A DNA stretch of 39,500 nucleotides from Tubiluchus corallicola (Eukaryota > Priapulida > Priapulimorpha > Priapulimorphida > Tubiluchidae). Each line of letters begins with the position of its first letter. Position 1 is the stretch's first letter. The notes under the pieces are model-generated. The model made no database searches, had not been told where the DNA came from, and saw nothing but the letters and a program-made list of their open reading frames with translations. Location: NCBI GenBank assembly GCA_030141605.1, contig JAQGDQ010000231.1:188001-227500 (forward strand). Direction: 5' to 3'. Below, piece after piece: positions 1-20,042 of this stretch. A program made the translations under genes and the position numbers.

Positions 1-469
1 TTAAAAAGCGTGAACAAAAGACTGAGTGAATTCCAAATCCAAATCCGCGAGCACGATCGTGTTTGTCAGTTGGTTAAGCCTGTCCAGTGTAGTTTACTCA
101 TGTGAAAACTGTGGTCTGTTACATTCTCTGTTTATTACACTCATGTGTGACTAACTAATGTGTACGGTGCATGTGGCAAATTATCACTTGACTATGTCTT
201 GTTCAGTGCATTTTACTCTTGAGTCACTGAGCAGTTTGCCCTAATTTTCACATTTTGGCTCCTATCCCCGGTCTTTAAACAATCCCAGCTTTTTCAACCA
301 TGCCATTATCTGAGTCCCTAGAACCCTATGCGTCTACGCCCTAAGTTTGTTGTTCTAGGCACAGTAGTTTTTAAATTATTCAATGTTATGACTCGATGCC
401 TAACAAAATTCAGCACATAGATCTGTTGATTGTGGGTTAAAAAAGCTACAGTAATTTTTTTAAAATTAG
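1..469. other. No exon visible; presumed GALE intron
   Basis: No recognisable exon, RNA gene or repeat was found here. The first visible GALE exon opens at 470 with a split codon, so this stretch is best read as the end of an intron whose upstream exon lies left of the window. The missing exon(s) should encode roughly the first 45 residues of the epimerase, including the glycine-rich NAD-binding loop. Confidence 0.5.
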
Positions 470-8720
<8,251 letters not shown>

Positions 8721-9286
8721 ATTATGTCCAATATGGAAAATTACCACAATATGGAAAATTACCATAAGTGTTGTGAAAAAGAGAAAAATTTCACGGGACT
8801 AAATGATTAAGCTAGAACATTATACATTAAATCAACAAACATAATTGTACATTCTGTGCACATGCAAGTTCACAGATTTTAATAATTCCTTTCAAGTTGT
8901 TGATGTTGATAAAATTTGTTGCATTTTTTATTGTTCACTAAATTTTAACCAAAATCTACGAAATCTACAATCTACAAAATTGACTCTGAAAAACTGTTTT
9001 TGGACTAAGTTTGACAATGCTGTAAGTATTACTACCTATGCAGTAATCATGGTGATAGCTTGTATTGGTTATTGTTATTTTCTAGGGCGTTTTATCGGCA
9101 TGTTGTCAAACTTATTGTTATTATGACCTTACAAAGATTATAAAGATAAGTTTGTAGCATGAAGATTATCTTAGGGAAAAGGCAAAAAACTGCATATTCA
9201 ATGAAAACCTTTTTTTGGATTTTGTGATAAAAAACATTCACTGAACACCACAGAAAAAACACTATGAAACCACAAAATTCACAGTA

Positions 9287-9292
9287 AATAAA
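9287..9292 (+). terminator. Candidate GALE poly(A) signal
   Basis: AATAAA lies about 570 bp after the GALE stop codon, on the coding strand. An earlier ATTAAA near 8826 is an alternative. It would place the transcript end near 9310, just short of the convergent GT61 transcript end. Confidence 0.4.
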
Positions 9293-9397
9293 AACATACA
9301 AGAGAAAAACAAACTACTCCAGTCATCACCTTTACATTATCTGTGTTTAAAAGTGCTCAAAAACTTGCAAATTTTTCAATTAAGAAATTTATAACAT

Positions 9398-9403
9398 TTT
9401 ATT
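9398..9403 (-). terminator. Candidate GT61 gene poly(A) signal
   Basis: TTTATT on the + strand reads AATAAA on the - strand, 280 bp downstream of the GT61 stop codon at 9683-9685. Confidence 0.4.
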
Positions 9404-9682
9404 AATTATGTTAAGTAAGTTTAGAAAACTACATGCCATTCACAATGACTTCTAAAATATACAACAGAATAACAAAATGACTAAAAATACAAAAACTTCA
9501 GCTTTTTAATGACAAGAAGTATGACAAAGAAATGATGTGTCCAGGTAAAATTTTGTCTGTTTAATTCGTTTTTAATCACAATGCAAAAATTCATGCTGTT
9601 CAAAATGCATGTGAATTCATGCTTATAAAAACATTTGTTTCAGACAATAAGGAAAATTCTCACTGTTTGCAAGAGATTGCTG

Positions 9683-12600
9683 TCAATAATGCTGCTCTGA
9701 TGCCCATTTATCATACAATAATATTGCATCATTTATCAGTTGTAAGTATTCCTCGATGTGGACTATGGTATCAGCTTGGGTATTATAACGATCTTCAGGA
9801 TAAAGCTGCAAGAAAGCAAAGCACTTATGAATAAAATATCAAAAGTGGTAACAACATTCAGTACTTGATTGTTCTTATTCATGAAATGAGACAGACTCGC
9901 CATGGGGTCATTCCATATCAAACTACCGATTGGCCCCCATGTAACCATTTCAGATTTGCTTGAAAAAATTCCAAAAAATAAATACGACAGTGGTGTAGCT
10001 GGTAGCTACAAAATTTCTAAAATCTGCAGGCTCCGTAATGCCAAAAACTAGTACTAGTAAAAAAATTAACTAAAACTTTTGTTTTATCATACTTTTTGTT
10101 GCTCAAAACATGAATGCAAATGACTAAAACTGCAGTAAGACAGTAAGATGTTATAATTTCCATTTATTTCGAATAAATGCGCCACTGACAGGGAACAAAG
10201 AAAACAGACAGATACTGTTAATGTTCAGCATTGATTATAGCTGTGCCTGGGACTTGGGATGAACTTTGGACTGTCTTAACCATTGGACTGTCACAGTGGC
10301 CAAGTGGTCTAAAGCATTGGCCACTGTGTAATGTAAACAGAATGTCCCTGGTTCAAATACAAGCTGTATTCCGACTTTTTCGCATTTCCTGTCTTTCAAG
10401 CTTGGTGTCAAAATTTACTTAATTGTGGATTGTACAATTACCATTATCATCATTGTTCATATATCATCATCAACAATACCATCATTCTTACTTTGCTCAA
10501 ATGCTCATGCTTATTGTGCCATTCCAAGTATGGCCCTTGAACTCGCAGCAGTTTACCAAATTCCTTGAAATTTAGTTGAGTAGCATTGTATGGAACTAAT
10601 TGTACTGCCACACAACCTCGACAACGAAACAATGCATTCATAAGTCCGGCACCATTCACACCAACGATGACAGTGTAGTTTTGAACGAGAGCAACCTAGA
10701 AAAAAATAAAATACATGTATTAATTAGTTTTTATTACTAGAAAGAAATACAGCAGTAACAGCACAAAGTGTTATAACAGATTTTTCCCATAGAAAAACAT
10801 CCTAAATTTCTTCTAATGAAGTAATGTCAATTGCACAGTTGCACAAACACTGGCTATAACTTGCTACAAGCACACAGTTTTTTATGTTTTCAGTGACATG
10901 AATGGCAACAGTTTTGTCAATCAAATGAACAGTTACAAAGCTCCATAACTTAACAAAAAAAATGCACATTTTTGCTGTTTTATGGAAACATTGGAGATGA
11001 AACTGTTTAGTATCATGTAATGACTACTGTACAGTTTGCAGGCCTAGTTACAAACAAATCAAATAAAGCAAATTTAGACATGTACAGCATTGCTATTTCC
11101 TGCAACATTACAAAGTAAAAAATGCACCTATTGATCATGGATTATGCCAGTAAGCAAATCAGCGGCTGTTTTATATCATAGGATCACGTATCATAAGATA
11201 CAAGTTTAAAAATTAATTCACATGCATGTGCAGAAAATAAAGTAGTAGAAAGTGAACTATCACACAAAAATTGGCTGTAACTCTTTTCTGTGGCTGACTC
11301 TATCATGTGTCACACTTATCAGCAGTTTATTGGGAAGCAACTCACATTTAGTACCAAGCACTTGAAGGAAAGAAACTAGTGCAGTTTAACAGCAGAATAA
11401 GACATGGACACAAGAAAAGTTTGAAAACAAAAGGTGCCCTGTGTAACGAGTATAAAAATCTGCATGAATTTGGCTCTTAGTAATTAGGCTAGCTCACAAT
11501 GTGCAACAAGATTTTACATTCAGATTTATTTTATACATCCATTTAGCGCAATACAACAAAATACAAGTTATACAATTATAAATTAACAATGCATTGCAGT
11601 GCTATGAGCGTAGCAAAAGGAACTTATAAGATACGCTCAACATGGATAAGACTTAATTAATGACATAAACAACAAAAAATACATTAGATAGAGTGAAACA
11701 AACATATACGAGAAGACGATAATGACGATGTTGATGACGATGATGATGATGATATCAATGCTGATGACAATGGTGGTGGTGATGACACTGATAATGAATT
11801 GATGCTAATAACGATGATGCACCAGGATCGATGATTTAAACCAAGTTAGCAATAAGCAAGTTAAACCAAGTTAAGATGACTAATGATGGTCGATTTTCTT
11901 ACCTGTTCACGAAAAGATTTTCCTTCAAACTTAAGCAAATCTGTTTCAACCAAATGACTGGCAGCTTCAACCAATTCTGGCTCATTTAGGATCAGCCGTC
12001 TATTAGACCTGAAAAAGTATTATGGCTTTATGGAACCGAAGATTTTTGACACAAAACTAATCTTTTGCTCAATTAAGCTTACATCTTACTTAAATCCAAT
12101 AGATTTTTCAATTGAAAAACAGCTGTCAGAGTGACACTGTATTCGAACCTGTTTACACGTTAACAAACTTATCATGGCCCATAAAGTGAAATAATTTATA
12201 TATTTTTAGTTGTGAAGACTAACTGTACTAAGTCATTTTTGTGTAAGCCATAAAAAAATCCTCAAATTTGTTTATAACTATCCAAAAACTAGTTTGAATC
12301 ATTGTTTTGCAGTTGGTCTTTTATTTTTTTGTATGTCTATTTTGTTAAAAGAAACATACTTTTAATAAGTAAATCTAATAATTATTACAAAAACAAAGCA
12401 TGGTACTTGAGGCAACTTATATGTCTCTTTGATGTTTGTAACTGAGAAGATTAATCCCATAACTGTGAAAATTGCCCCATTATGATGCTGAACCAGCACA
12501 ACAAAATTGTCACATTCCAACAATCAATATCTGAGACCAACCAACTATATGTGTACTCTGACACTTAGACATGATAGCTACCTTTTTATTAAACCAATTT

Positions 12601-14233
12601 TATGCTTCCTTGAAGGTCGAAAGATGCTCTCTTCGAGAAACTGAAATTCCTGTTTCGCGAACTGAACAAAGTTTTTCACAGCTGCAGTGAAATCCACGCG
12701 CGGTGCCTACACAAGAAAGAACAATTTAAATTTCCTAGCCTTACATAGAAGCATTGGGTGATTTTGTCAGACAGGAGTCTGAACATGTGCAAGTTATTAA
12801 AATAATATGAGAGTCAACAGATTTTCAATTAAACCTTTAATTCTACTGGATCAAAAGGTTGAGCTAGCTTTACAAATAATTCTCAAACACATTATTCCTA
12901 AAAACTTGTTAATTTTCAGTGGTATGATTTCAGATGTAAAATACATACACCAAAATATGCTTGCCTAAAGCACACCGTTTTGTTTCTCTCGAGCGTCTTG
13001 CTGTCCAATGGCAGTATGTCAGCATTTCCAAAAATTAACTGAAAAAAAGTTATAATTGTAACTGGATTAAAAAGAATTCTTAGTAGGTTTAATTAAACTA
13101 ATTAAAAAGTTTAAGTTACAGCTGAAATTTCCCCAGGCAATAAATTGAAAATAAATGAGTAATTATTCAAGTTCGTAGAGCTCTAAACTGCATATGATAA
13201 TAAATGGTAAAAACTATAAATAAGATGCTTTTGCACCAAACACATAAAGCAATATTATAATGAAAAATCTTACTGTAAAACTAACTAAGTTCAAGTGCTA
13301 TGAAACAATGACAGCAATCATTATATTGCATTGTATTTGGAGAAGCTAATCAACACCAGGCCTGTCAGGATTTAGATTATGTAAAAAAAGAGTAAGTTTG
13401 CTTCACCACCGAAATATCTATATGTAAATTTTAGATTAGTAAATTTTGTTAGTTACTGCTTATCATATTTTGCATCAGAAATCTAATACAAGGTACCATA
13501 AAATTAGTCAGTAATGCAAGGTAAGAAAATACCATCATTACTGTGAATTTGGCAAAAGCATTAGTCTTAATCTGAAGCTAATATTGCTAAAATTTGACGA
13601 ACCAATACGGTCAAAACCGCACATCAGTTTTAATATTGGATATGTTATTTATTATAATGAATTTATGATATTTACCTATACCTTCACGATCTCCATCCAG
13701 AATTTCCTATTGTCCAGAAAAGCATCCGTCTCAAATGTGATTGGCTTCATTCTACTGCTTTCCACTGCAGGCATTGCGGCCACAGATTCTGAACGAGACA
13801 AATTCCGAACGAGTGAATACAGAGGTAAGGCCATGTCGTATAGCACATGAAAATAGTTGCTACCTTTAGCCCAGTAATATACGGTAAATACAAATGCTTT
13901 GTCAAAAATCATATCACAGCCTACATTCAAAAGAGTGGTTTGCTTCAGTGGCCAAGTCTCCATTTTTTGCAATTTGGCTAAGTGTGATGCGTCCGCTACT
14001 TCTCCGGTGTAAAATGATGCATCAGAAGCTGCGAAACACACATTTGTGCAGTTGATGAATATGTATGGCCAATGGCCAGCTGTAACAGTTACAGTAGATT
14101 TCTGCAGTGGGAAAGTCAATTGTTGTTCTTTGTTTATACAGTCTTCAATGCCATCCTTTTCACAGTATTCACTAAATGCGACAGATAAGATTAAGCACTG
14201 CAGTGCAACAGCCAAGGTAGGAAAATGCATCAT
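9683..14233 (-). CDS. Family GT61 glycosyltransferase (DUF563-like)
   Basis: This is a probable ER/Golgi glycosyltransferase of family GT61, the family of EOGT, POMGNT2 and plant beta-1,2-xylosyltransferases; donor and acceptor are unknown. Exons in transcription order are 14233-13682, 13038-12949, 12706-12582, 12008-11903, 10695-10492 and 9805-9683. All are GT-AG with consistent phases, giving about 399 aa. The start ATG (ATGATG at 14233) follows an in-frame TAA. Residues 1-20 form a hydrophobic signal peptide or anchor. GT61 marks: GSNYFHVLYDMALPLY (124-139), CFRQAYFGAP (about 207-216), KRSNRRLILNEPELV (about 255-269) and VGVNGAGLMNALF (about 302-314), then YLEW and a C-terminal tail ending EQHY. 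The block usually written HGAGL in this family reads NGAGL here. There is no KDEL/HDEL-type ending. The NCT site at 61-63 could be N-glycosylated. The exact subfamily is uncertain; the family call is strong. Confidence 0.88.
10240..10440 (+). repeat. tRNA-derived SINE-like element, copy 3
   Basis: It has the same head (GATGAACTTTGGACTG), box A (TGGCCAAGTGGTCTAA, 10297-10312), box B (GGTTCAAATAC, 10350-10360) and tail (TTTTTCGCATTTCC, then AATTTACTTAATTGTGGATT) as the pair at 631-1025. It sits in the last intron of the GT61 gene, antisense to it. The AT-rich run that follows contains short ATC repeats. It is a SINE, not a functional tRNA. Confidence 0.75.
10696..11902. other. GT61 gene intron
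   Basis: AT-rich intron of the - strand gene. It contains a GAT/GGT-type trinucleotide-like stretch at about 11718-11820. Nothing else is recognisable. Confidence 0.7.
11718..11820 (+). repeat. Degenerate GATGAT trinucleotide repeat
   Basis: Interrupted GATGAT, GACGAT and GGTGGT units form an impure microsatellite inside a GT61 intron. Confidence 0.65.
12009..12581. other. GT61 gene intron, no features
   Basis: AT-rich intron of the - strand gene between exons 3 and 4. Nothing recognised. Confidence 0.7.
13039..13681. other. GT61 gene intron 1, no features
   Basis: AT-rich intron between the signal-peptide/core exon and exon 2. The donor on the - strand is GTATAG. A second GTAAAT five bases on would leave an in-frame TAG, so GTATAG is preferred. 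Confidence 0.65.
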
Positions 14234-17200
14234 TTGTGTTTATGCAGCACCAGTTACGGGTACAATGTTATTTTAACATCCTAAAAATTGTAAATTTATA
14301 CACTTTAGTTATTAAGTAAGTGAATAATTAAGAACTTAAGTTTATTTGTTTACTACAATTTTTGTCAAACCACCATTTTAACACTAGTTAAAAATAGTGG
14401 CAACAATCAGCAATAATAGCGTGTAATTGTTAAAAAGTTACATGTTCTCTTGTAAGTGTGCGAAATGAATGATTTACACCTGCATCTATCTATGTTGAAT
14501 TCTTTTTTGGTTTTAGAAGGGTCCAATGTTTCATATATGCACTGGTCTACCAGAATCTAGATGCTTGAAGAGTTTTAGATATTTAAGTCGGAAAAAACCC
14601 ACCCTAGAAAACGCGAAGCTTCTTTGGTCACTATGGGAATTTTCTCTTACGTAGCTCAACGTAAACCATTCTATCATTTACATAAACTGAATAGCCAGTT
14701 AAACTAATGAAAGTTTTAACAAATCAAATTTCCTGAAAAAACACATGAGCTGACAAGGGCTGTATAGCTGTAGCTTTCTTGGGATTTCCTAGCCGCGCAA
14801 CGCACCTTTAAGCTTTCGCAAACTCGCTCTATTGAAAAGACTGCGTCACCCTGTGATGATTCATCAACGGGCCAATTGCATGCTTAACCCTCCCTTATGC
14901 CCTTCCTATGCTCCTCCTGTCAGCTCCGCCAGGCTAGCTATGTTTCCCGGATGTTCGGCTTCAAATAAGTGTTAAACAGGGAACTTTGACATGGATCTTG
15001 ATGTAGTGTTGGTACGACTGGTTCGTACAACCTAACATTAGCATGCAACTAAAAGACCACTTTATTTAGCTATAATAGACAGTGAGCAAAAACAACAAAG
15101 TAGTGAAATAAAATTAATCTCACATTTCACCATAGATTACGGGAATAAATTGGAAGAAAATATGAATGAATAAATAGAATCGATCTTTAAATTCCTCCAT
15201 GGTTCTTCAGCCTTTGGATCAACCTCAGTGTGAAAGTTCCTCAGCTGCTGTACTTGAGCGAGAGGTATCACACTGGAGTGACTCATTTATATGTGTTCAT
15301 CTACCTTCAGGTACTTTTGATTTAGATAGAAGTATCACTCATGAGCTGGTCTCATATATGAGTTGTGCTTCTCGTGAACGTCTCGAACAGTGATGGACAG
15401 GATCCTCAATGTTTTTTATGAATCTGGTCTGAGATGGTTTATTCTTTAGTTCAGAAACTATAATTTAGCAGTGAGCCTGGCATTCTTGCGGATTCTTCAG
15501 CTCTGTAGCGTTTAGTACTTACCTTAATACTATCTTACCTTCTGGCAGTTTACTCTGGCAGCTAGCTGTTTCTGTTTCAGTTATGTCCATATTTATACCA
15601 TCTAAAACACTTTATAACACCTGCCCCAGATAAATAAATATTTATTTTGATCACTAAATGTGCGGATTACATCATTTACTAATGGATTATTTGTCGTTTA
15701 TAGAAATTCGGTTGGGCGAATTTACTGATGCTTAGATTGGCAAAGATAAGAATTTACTGGAAAAGATACGAGCTTATTCTCTTTTGTTATTTTCTTCGTT
15801 TCCAGCTAAATAAATTTATGATGGAAAAGTTTCTTTCTGTTACAGAGGAAAATGCCACCGTGACACATGCAGAACTCTGACCACACCCAGACCACGCTAT
15901 CTGATCCGGATACCTACTGCTCAGTTCGATACCTTAGCAGCTGTCAGTATTTACTAGAGCTAGGCCATTTACCAGGGAGCTCTTTTGAGATATAGAGGAC
16001 TGAAGAAATCAATGAGAATGAGGAGAGGCATCAGCAATTTCCACACAGGCGTGGAGATAGCTTCCCCTATCATGGTCTGTCATAGTAGCACCAAAGTCTA
16101 CACCTTTTGAGTAGAACTCATCACGCACAAAATGTACCCCAGAGAAAGAGACTGCCTTCATCGAGTTAACAGTGGGCCACCACGCATAAACTGATGAATG
16201 TTTCAATGAATACAAAGATGTGCGTATCAGTATAACCGTATTAGACAAGACAACGACTGATTCTGTAGACTCGAACCGTTCTGGCCTTAGCCGCAAAAAA
16301 CGAATGCAAACACATTGTGACCTAAGTTTGTTCGGACAATGTAATATGGTGATTTTAGTAATGTAAATGACGAAAATATAATGGTTGTGTAACGTAGGGC
16401 TGATCTCACATCAAGTTTGAGCAGTCAGTTCACTTATAGATTGGTTGCGTGTGTTATGATGACTCAATATAACCCTTGAACAAAAGAACGTGAAACTAAC
16501 TTCAAGTCGTTTTTAAGACAAGATAATATTTTATAATATTCATCAATGTTGATATCATAAATGATAGGCCTAACCAAGTGACATACCCAGACCCCATTCA
16601 GCAATCAATAATTCCCTAAGCAGCTTAAAATTTTTAATCTAAAACAGTACTTTCAGATGCTAAAAGTAATACTCTCAGACGCTTCCAGGCACAAAAACGC
16701 TATTCTAACAGTTCAGAACAGTTAAGAATAAGTGTATGGAACAAAGCTCCATCCACACGAGTAGCATAACACATCTGTAATGTAGGACTATCAGCATCCT
16801 CAGCCGAGTCGCAGCTCACTACTAGTTCATGTTATATATTGTTTATCAAAAGTAAGAGACAAGCCACCGTAGTCCATTCAAAGGAATAAGAAGTTTCATC
16901 CACACTCAGTAATACGTAGATCACCCAACAGCATTAGGTAGAACAAGCTAAAGTTGCACGATTTATGTACAAAAAAGTATAGCAAAACTTTAAAAAACTG
17001 TTTAGTGTTGTTTCTGCCAGCGTGTTTTGCTCGGTGCTAGCCAAGTGATGCTGACTCCACCTGTGTATATGACCTGAAGAACCACGTTGCTTTCCAGTCT
17101 GGCTTCTCGCACGCTATAGAAGGATAACCTGTATTAGCATATATGTGCGTTGAGTTGTCATTGTTTCCACTTACCCGCATAACTAAATGGTAACACTTGA

Positions 17201-18623
17201 TTTTTACAGTGAACGATTTTACACAACAATTTTACATTGAAAGTTAACTACTTATACGCCCCAAAAGATTACATTAACCTAAGAAAAATATATCATATAG
17301 CAACAAAACATTATAACAGAATAATGAGTAACGGACACAAAGATATATGCTAAGCAGGTCATTACGAGCGGAAATTGAAGTAGCACTCCGAAAGTTGGTG
17401 TGGAAACAGCGACAAGGGACCCAATAATGTTGTACATTACATTCTGTCATCTGTTCTAGAAGTTCTAGCTTACTAGTTTTTTCAAGTAACATGAAAGTTT
17501 TTTACCTGTTTATTTCCGCAAATTGTTTAGTGTCATGATCCTTCTATTGACTTGAAGTTGGTAAGAATATAGTGAAGAAATGTCAGAGTCATCGTTTTAT
17601 TTTTGCTTCCTTATGTTCCCTCCATTGCAATATTAACAACATAATGAAACTGTTAAACTGACACGCATATGAAACAGAGAAAGGACAAAAGCACGTTGAA
17701 TCAGTAGCTGTCGCTAGCTGAGGTTCTGGCTGCTTGTTATAAGATCTTCTCAGCTAACAATGAAAAAGAGAAGACAGCATCAGCATTTAAGGTCACTGAA
17801 ATACGAAACTAATGTTGCTTGTATAGGTTCTCTTGGAGAAGAAAGGGCAGTTCTGTCAATAATTTAATTTTAATGGCACTTTTAAAATTTGTGCCAGAGA
17901 AAGAAAGTCCAGAAGAACTATAATTACTATAGCATCTAGACGTTCTACTACAATGTTGGATAAATCTCCATACTCAAAATTCTGTCACGATGCCTTGGTT
18001 GAGAAATATAAAACCTTTGCGATACAGCAAGCCCTATTTACAGAAACGAATCGACTGTTTGTAATGGTTCGCAATCTAATTATCGTCATTACCCAGTCTC
18101 TCCAGTGTATCAACGACGGACGAAATTAGTGTGCATAACTAACTGTTCGACTCAGCAAGGGAAGCGATCATTGATAGATTCAGTTGTGAAGCCGGTGATG
18201 CAGCGTTCGCGTTTATATTGTATTCTTGTGTTTTGTGGTCTATTTTTGAATTTCCTGTCATCATTAGAAGGTCTAAAATAAGCGCCTTCGGATTTGTTAA
18301 ACGGATGGTAGAGATTTAGTTAAAGGTGATAACGACGACATTTTTTAATAAATAGTATACAATACTGTTGAAAGTGTTTATATTCTACAAATTTCGTAAA
18401 ATGTCTGCTCGTGCACTTTAAAAGCTATGATGATAATAGAAAAGAAGATGATAGAATTAGAGAACTTTCCTTTAAATAAATAATTCGTGTGCATTGTAAA
18501 TTTGCAGACTGGATATTCAACGTGATTTGTTGCTTGGTAGAATAAAATGTTGAAGGTTTTAAAAGCACATTTCCTTTTTAGAGACTGGAAAAGTTTTGTA
18601 GCTGCAAATAACTAGACAGTAAT
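14234..18623. other. Intergenic region, no confident gene
   Basis: This stretch separates the divergent GT61 (-) and GPCR (+) genes. Two weak ORFs were inspected: + strand 15199-15393 and - strand 16009-16296. Neither is recognised nor has supporting splice context. No tandem arrays are evident. The segment at 14750-14990 is less AT-rich than its surroundings, with no identified function. Confidence 0.5.
14294..14300 (-). promoter_or_regulatory. Possible TATA box of the GT61 gene
   Basis: The - strand reads TATAAAT about 60 bp upstream of the GT61 start codon, giving a predicted short 5'UTR of about 30-40 nt. The region is AT-rich, so a chance match is possible. Confidence 0.3.
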
Positions 18624-19715
18624 ATGGGAATAAAAGCAAATGTCAGCAATTCTCACGTTGTCAATGAGACATTTCGCGGAAAAGTTATAAAATTTTTAGA
18701 TAAAATTCCGGAAGAGTTTGACGAAGCGCCTATTGCATATTTGTACTGGACAGGAGTTGTGGCTGGAAGCATGGCTATTCTGGGCAATGCTGTGGTAGTC
18801 GTGTCAATGTTATACGGCATCAAGAAACTGAAGCCCTCTCTGATTATCATCATGAGTCTTGCAACTGCAGACATGATTCAAGGAGTTGGGGCAATCGTCA
18901 AAGCCATTTATGTGTTCTTTGAGGTCATACCAAAGAACATCGTCAACTGTTGGTTTACTTACAGTTTGCCTGTTGTCAGCTTCACTGTTTCTTCCTTGAA
19001 CATACTCATTCTTTCAGCGGATAGATACGCCAGTGCCATCGCACCACTACAATATCGAGAGATGGTAACGCGCCGGACGGCTTACGTTTCCGTACTATCG
19101 GCGTGGGCTTTTTCAGTACTCCTTTGCTGCGTGATGGTAATTGCTTCCATTGAGACACAGCGCCAGTACGGCTTCGATGACCAGTTATTAGACATCTGGT
19201 ACGCAAAATTTATGTGCGTGTACGACGGAGGATTTCACCAGCATTGGACAAACGTGACCTTCGTTGTTTTACTGACTTTGGGGCTTTTGCAGACAGTTGT
19301 GATGTATGGACACATCTATATTGTCATCATACAGAGGAAGGGAATACAGTGTTCGGTAAAGATAAACCAACGTAAGACTTTAGTAACTATCTTATTGATT
19401 GTTGGCACTTTTGCTATTTCCTATCTGCCTGTGATTGTGTATACTGTTGTACTTATGGAACCAACTCTAAGTCGACCCGTGTCAGGAAAAGTAATTGTTG
19501 GCATATTTTTGCTACCTGTGTTTAATTCAATGTTTAATCCATTAATATATGCGTTGAGGTACAACGACGTTAAAAGAAGCGTTGCAATCACTTTCAGGAT
19601 ATTTCATCTCAAGCTAACGAAGTTTCAAGCCACTAGTTTAGAAATGGGAAGCCTGGATTCTAGCGCCAAACGTGATCATTATCGTGTTCCTGGAGAAGAC
19701 AATAACAGCGTATGA
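18624..19715 (+). CDS. Rhodopsin-class (class A) GPCR, intronless
   Basis: A plasma-membrane seven-transmembrane receptor of 363 aa; ligand unknown. The ATG follows an in-frame TAA 15 bases upstream, so the frame is complete in one exon. Class A marks: LGN with Asn55 (TM1), LATAD with Asp83 (TM2), Cys109 at the top of TM3 paired with Cys198 in loop 2, DRY 133-135, Trp161 (TM4), Pro269 (TM6) and NPLIY 305-309 (TM7). N-terminal NVS (6) and NET (14) are glycosylation sites. TM5 lacks the usual proline and TM6 reads ISYLP in place of CWxP. Absence of the TM5 proline is known in the melanocortin/EDG/cannabinoid/adenosine (MECA) cluster, and the compact loops also fit, so a MECA-like orphan receptor is my best guess. 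The C-tail is polar with no palmitoylation cysteine. A poly(A) signal follows at 20037. Confidence 0.9.
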   Translation: MGIKANVSNSHVVNETFRGKVIKFLDKIPEEFDEAPIAYLYWTGVVAGSMAILGNAVVVVSMLYGIKKLKPSLIIIMSLATADMIQGVGAIVKAIYVFFEVIPKNIVNCWFTYSLPVVSFTVSSLNILILSADRYASAIAPLQYREMVTRRTAYVSVLSAWAFSVLLCCVMVIASIETQRQYGFDDQLLDIWYAKFMCVYDGGFHQHWTNVTFVVLLTLGLLQTVVMYGHIYIVIIQRKGIQCSVKINQRKTLVTILLIVGTFAISYLPVIVYTVVLMEPTLSRPVSGKVIVGIFLLPVFNSMFNPLIYALRYNDVKRSVAITFRIFHLKLTKFQATSLEMGSLDSSAKRDHYRVPGEDNNSV

Positions 19716-20036
19716 ATTAAATAAGACTGATCAGACAAGAGATAAACACAAACATACACCATTAAGCAATTAGTCAGTAAATGAAAGTTTCTATCAGTCA
19801 TCATCGAATGGATTATATTGTCATTCTATAGTAAGAATGTTTCCCTATGTGCACTGTGCCTTTTCAATATAATACCAGGCTATGTCAATCTTGGATATAT
19901 AGTGCTTTCCAGAAATTAAAAACAAATGCATTTGTTAGTTGTTTGTTAGCTTCTTATGTATTTTGTTAAAATTGTCTCGTTAACTTGGAAACACAGTTAT
20001 TTTTATGGAAAAACGTCATAAATTTGCAATGATTCA

Positions 20037-20042
20037 AATAAA
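20037..20042 (+). terminator. GPCR poly(A) signal
   Basis: AATAAA about 320 bp after the GPCR stop codon, on the coding strand. It implies a 3'UTR of about 340 nt. Confidence 0.5.

Larger units (their letters stand above)
8721..9682. other. Intergenic 3' regions of convergent genes
   Basis: This stretch holds the presumed 3'UTRs of GALE (+) and the GT61 gene (-), with a poly(A) signal for each. ORFs here are short and AT-driven. No separate gene is visible. Confidence 0.6.

Noticed and set aside
15199-15393. 64-codon + strand ORF
   Set aside because: Plausible composition but no recognised motif, no splice partners and no homology I can recall.
16009-16296. 95-codon - strand ORF
   Set aside because: Starts from a non-ATG codon, no recognised family, no supporting exons.
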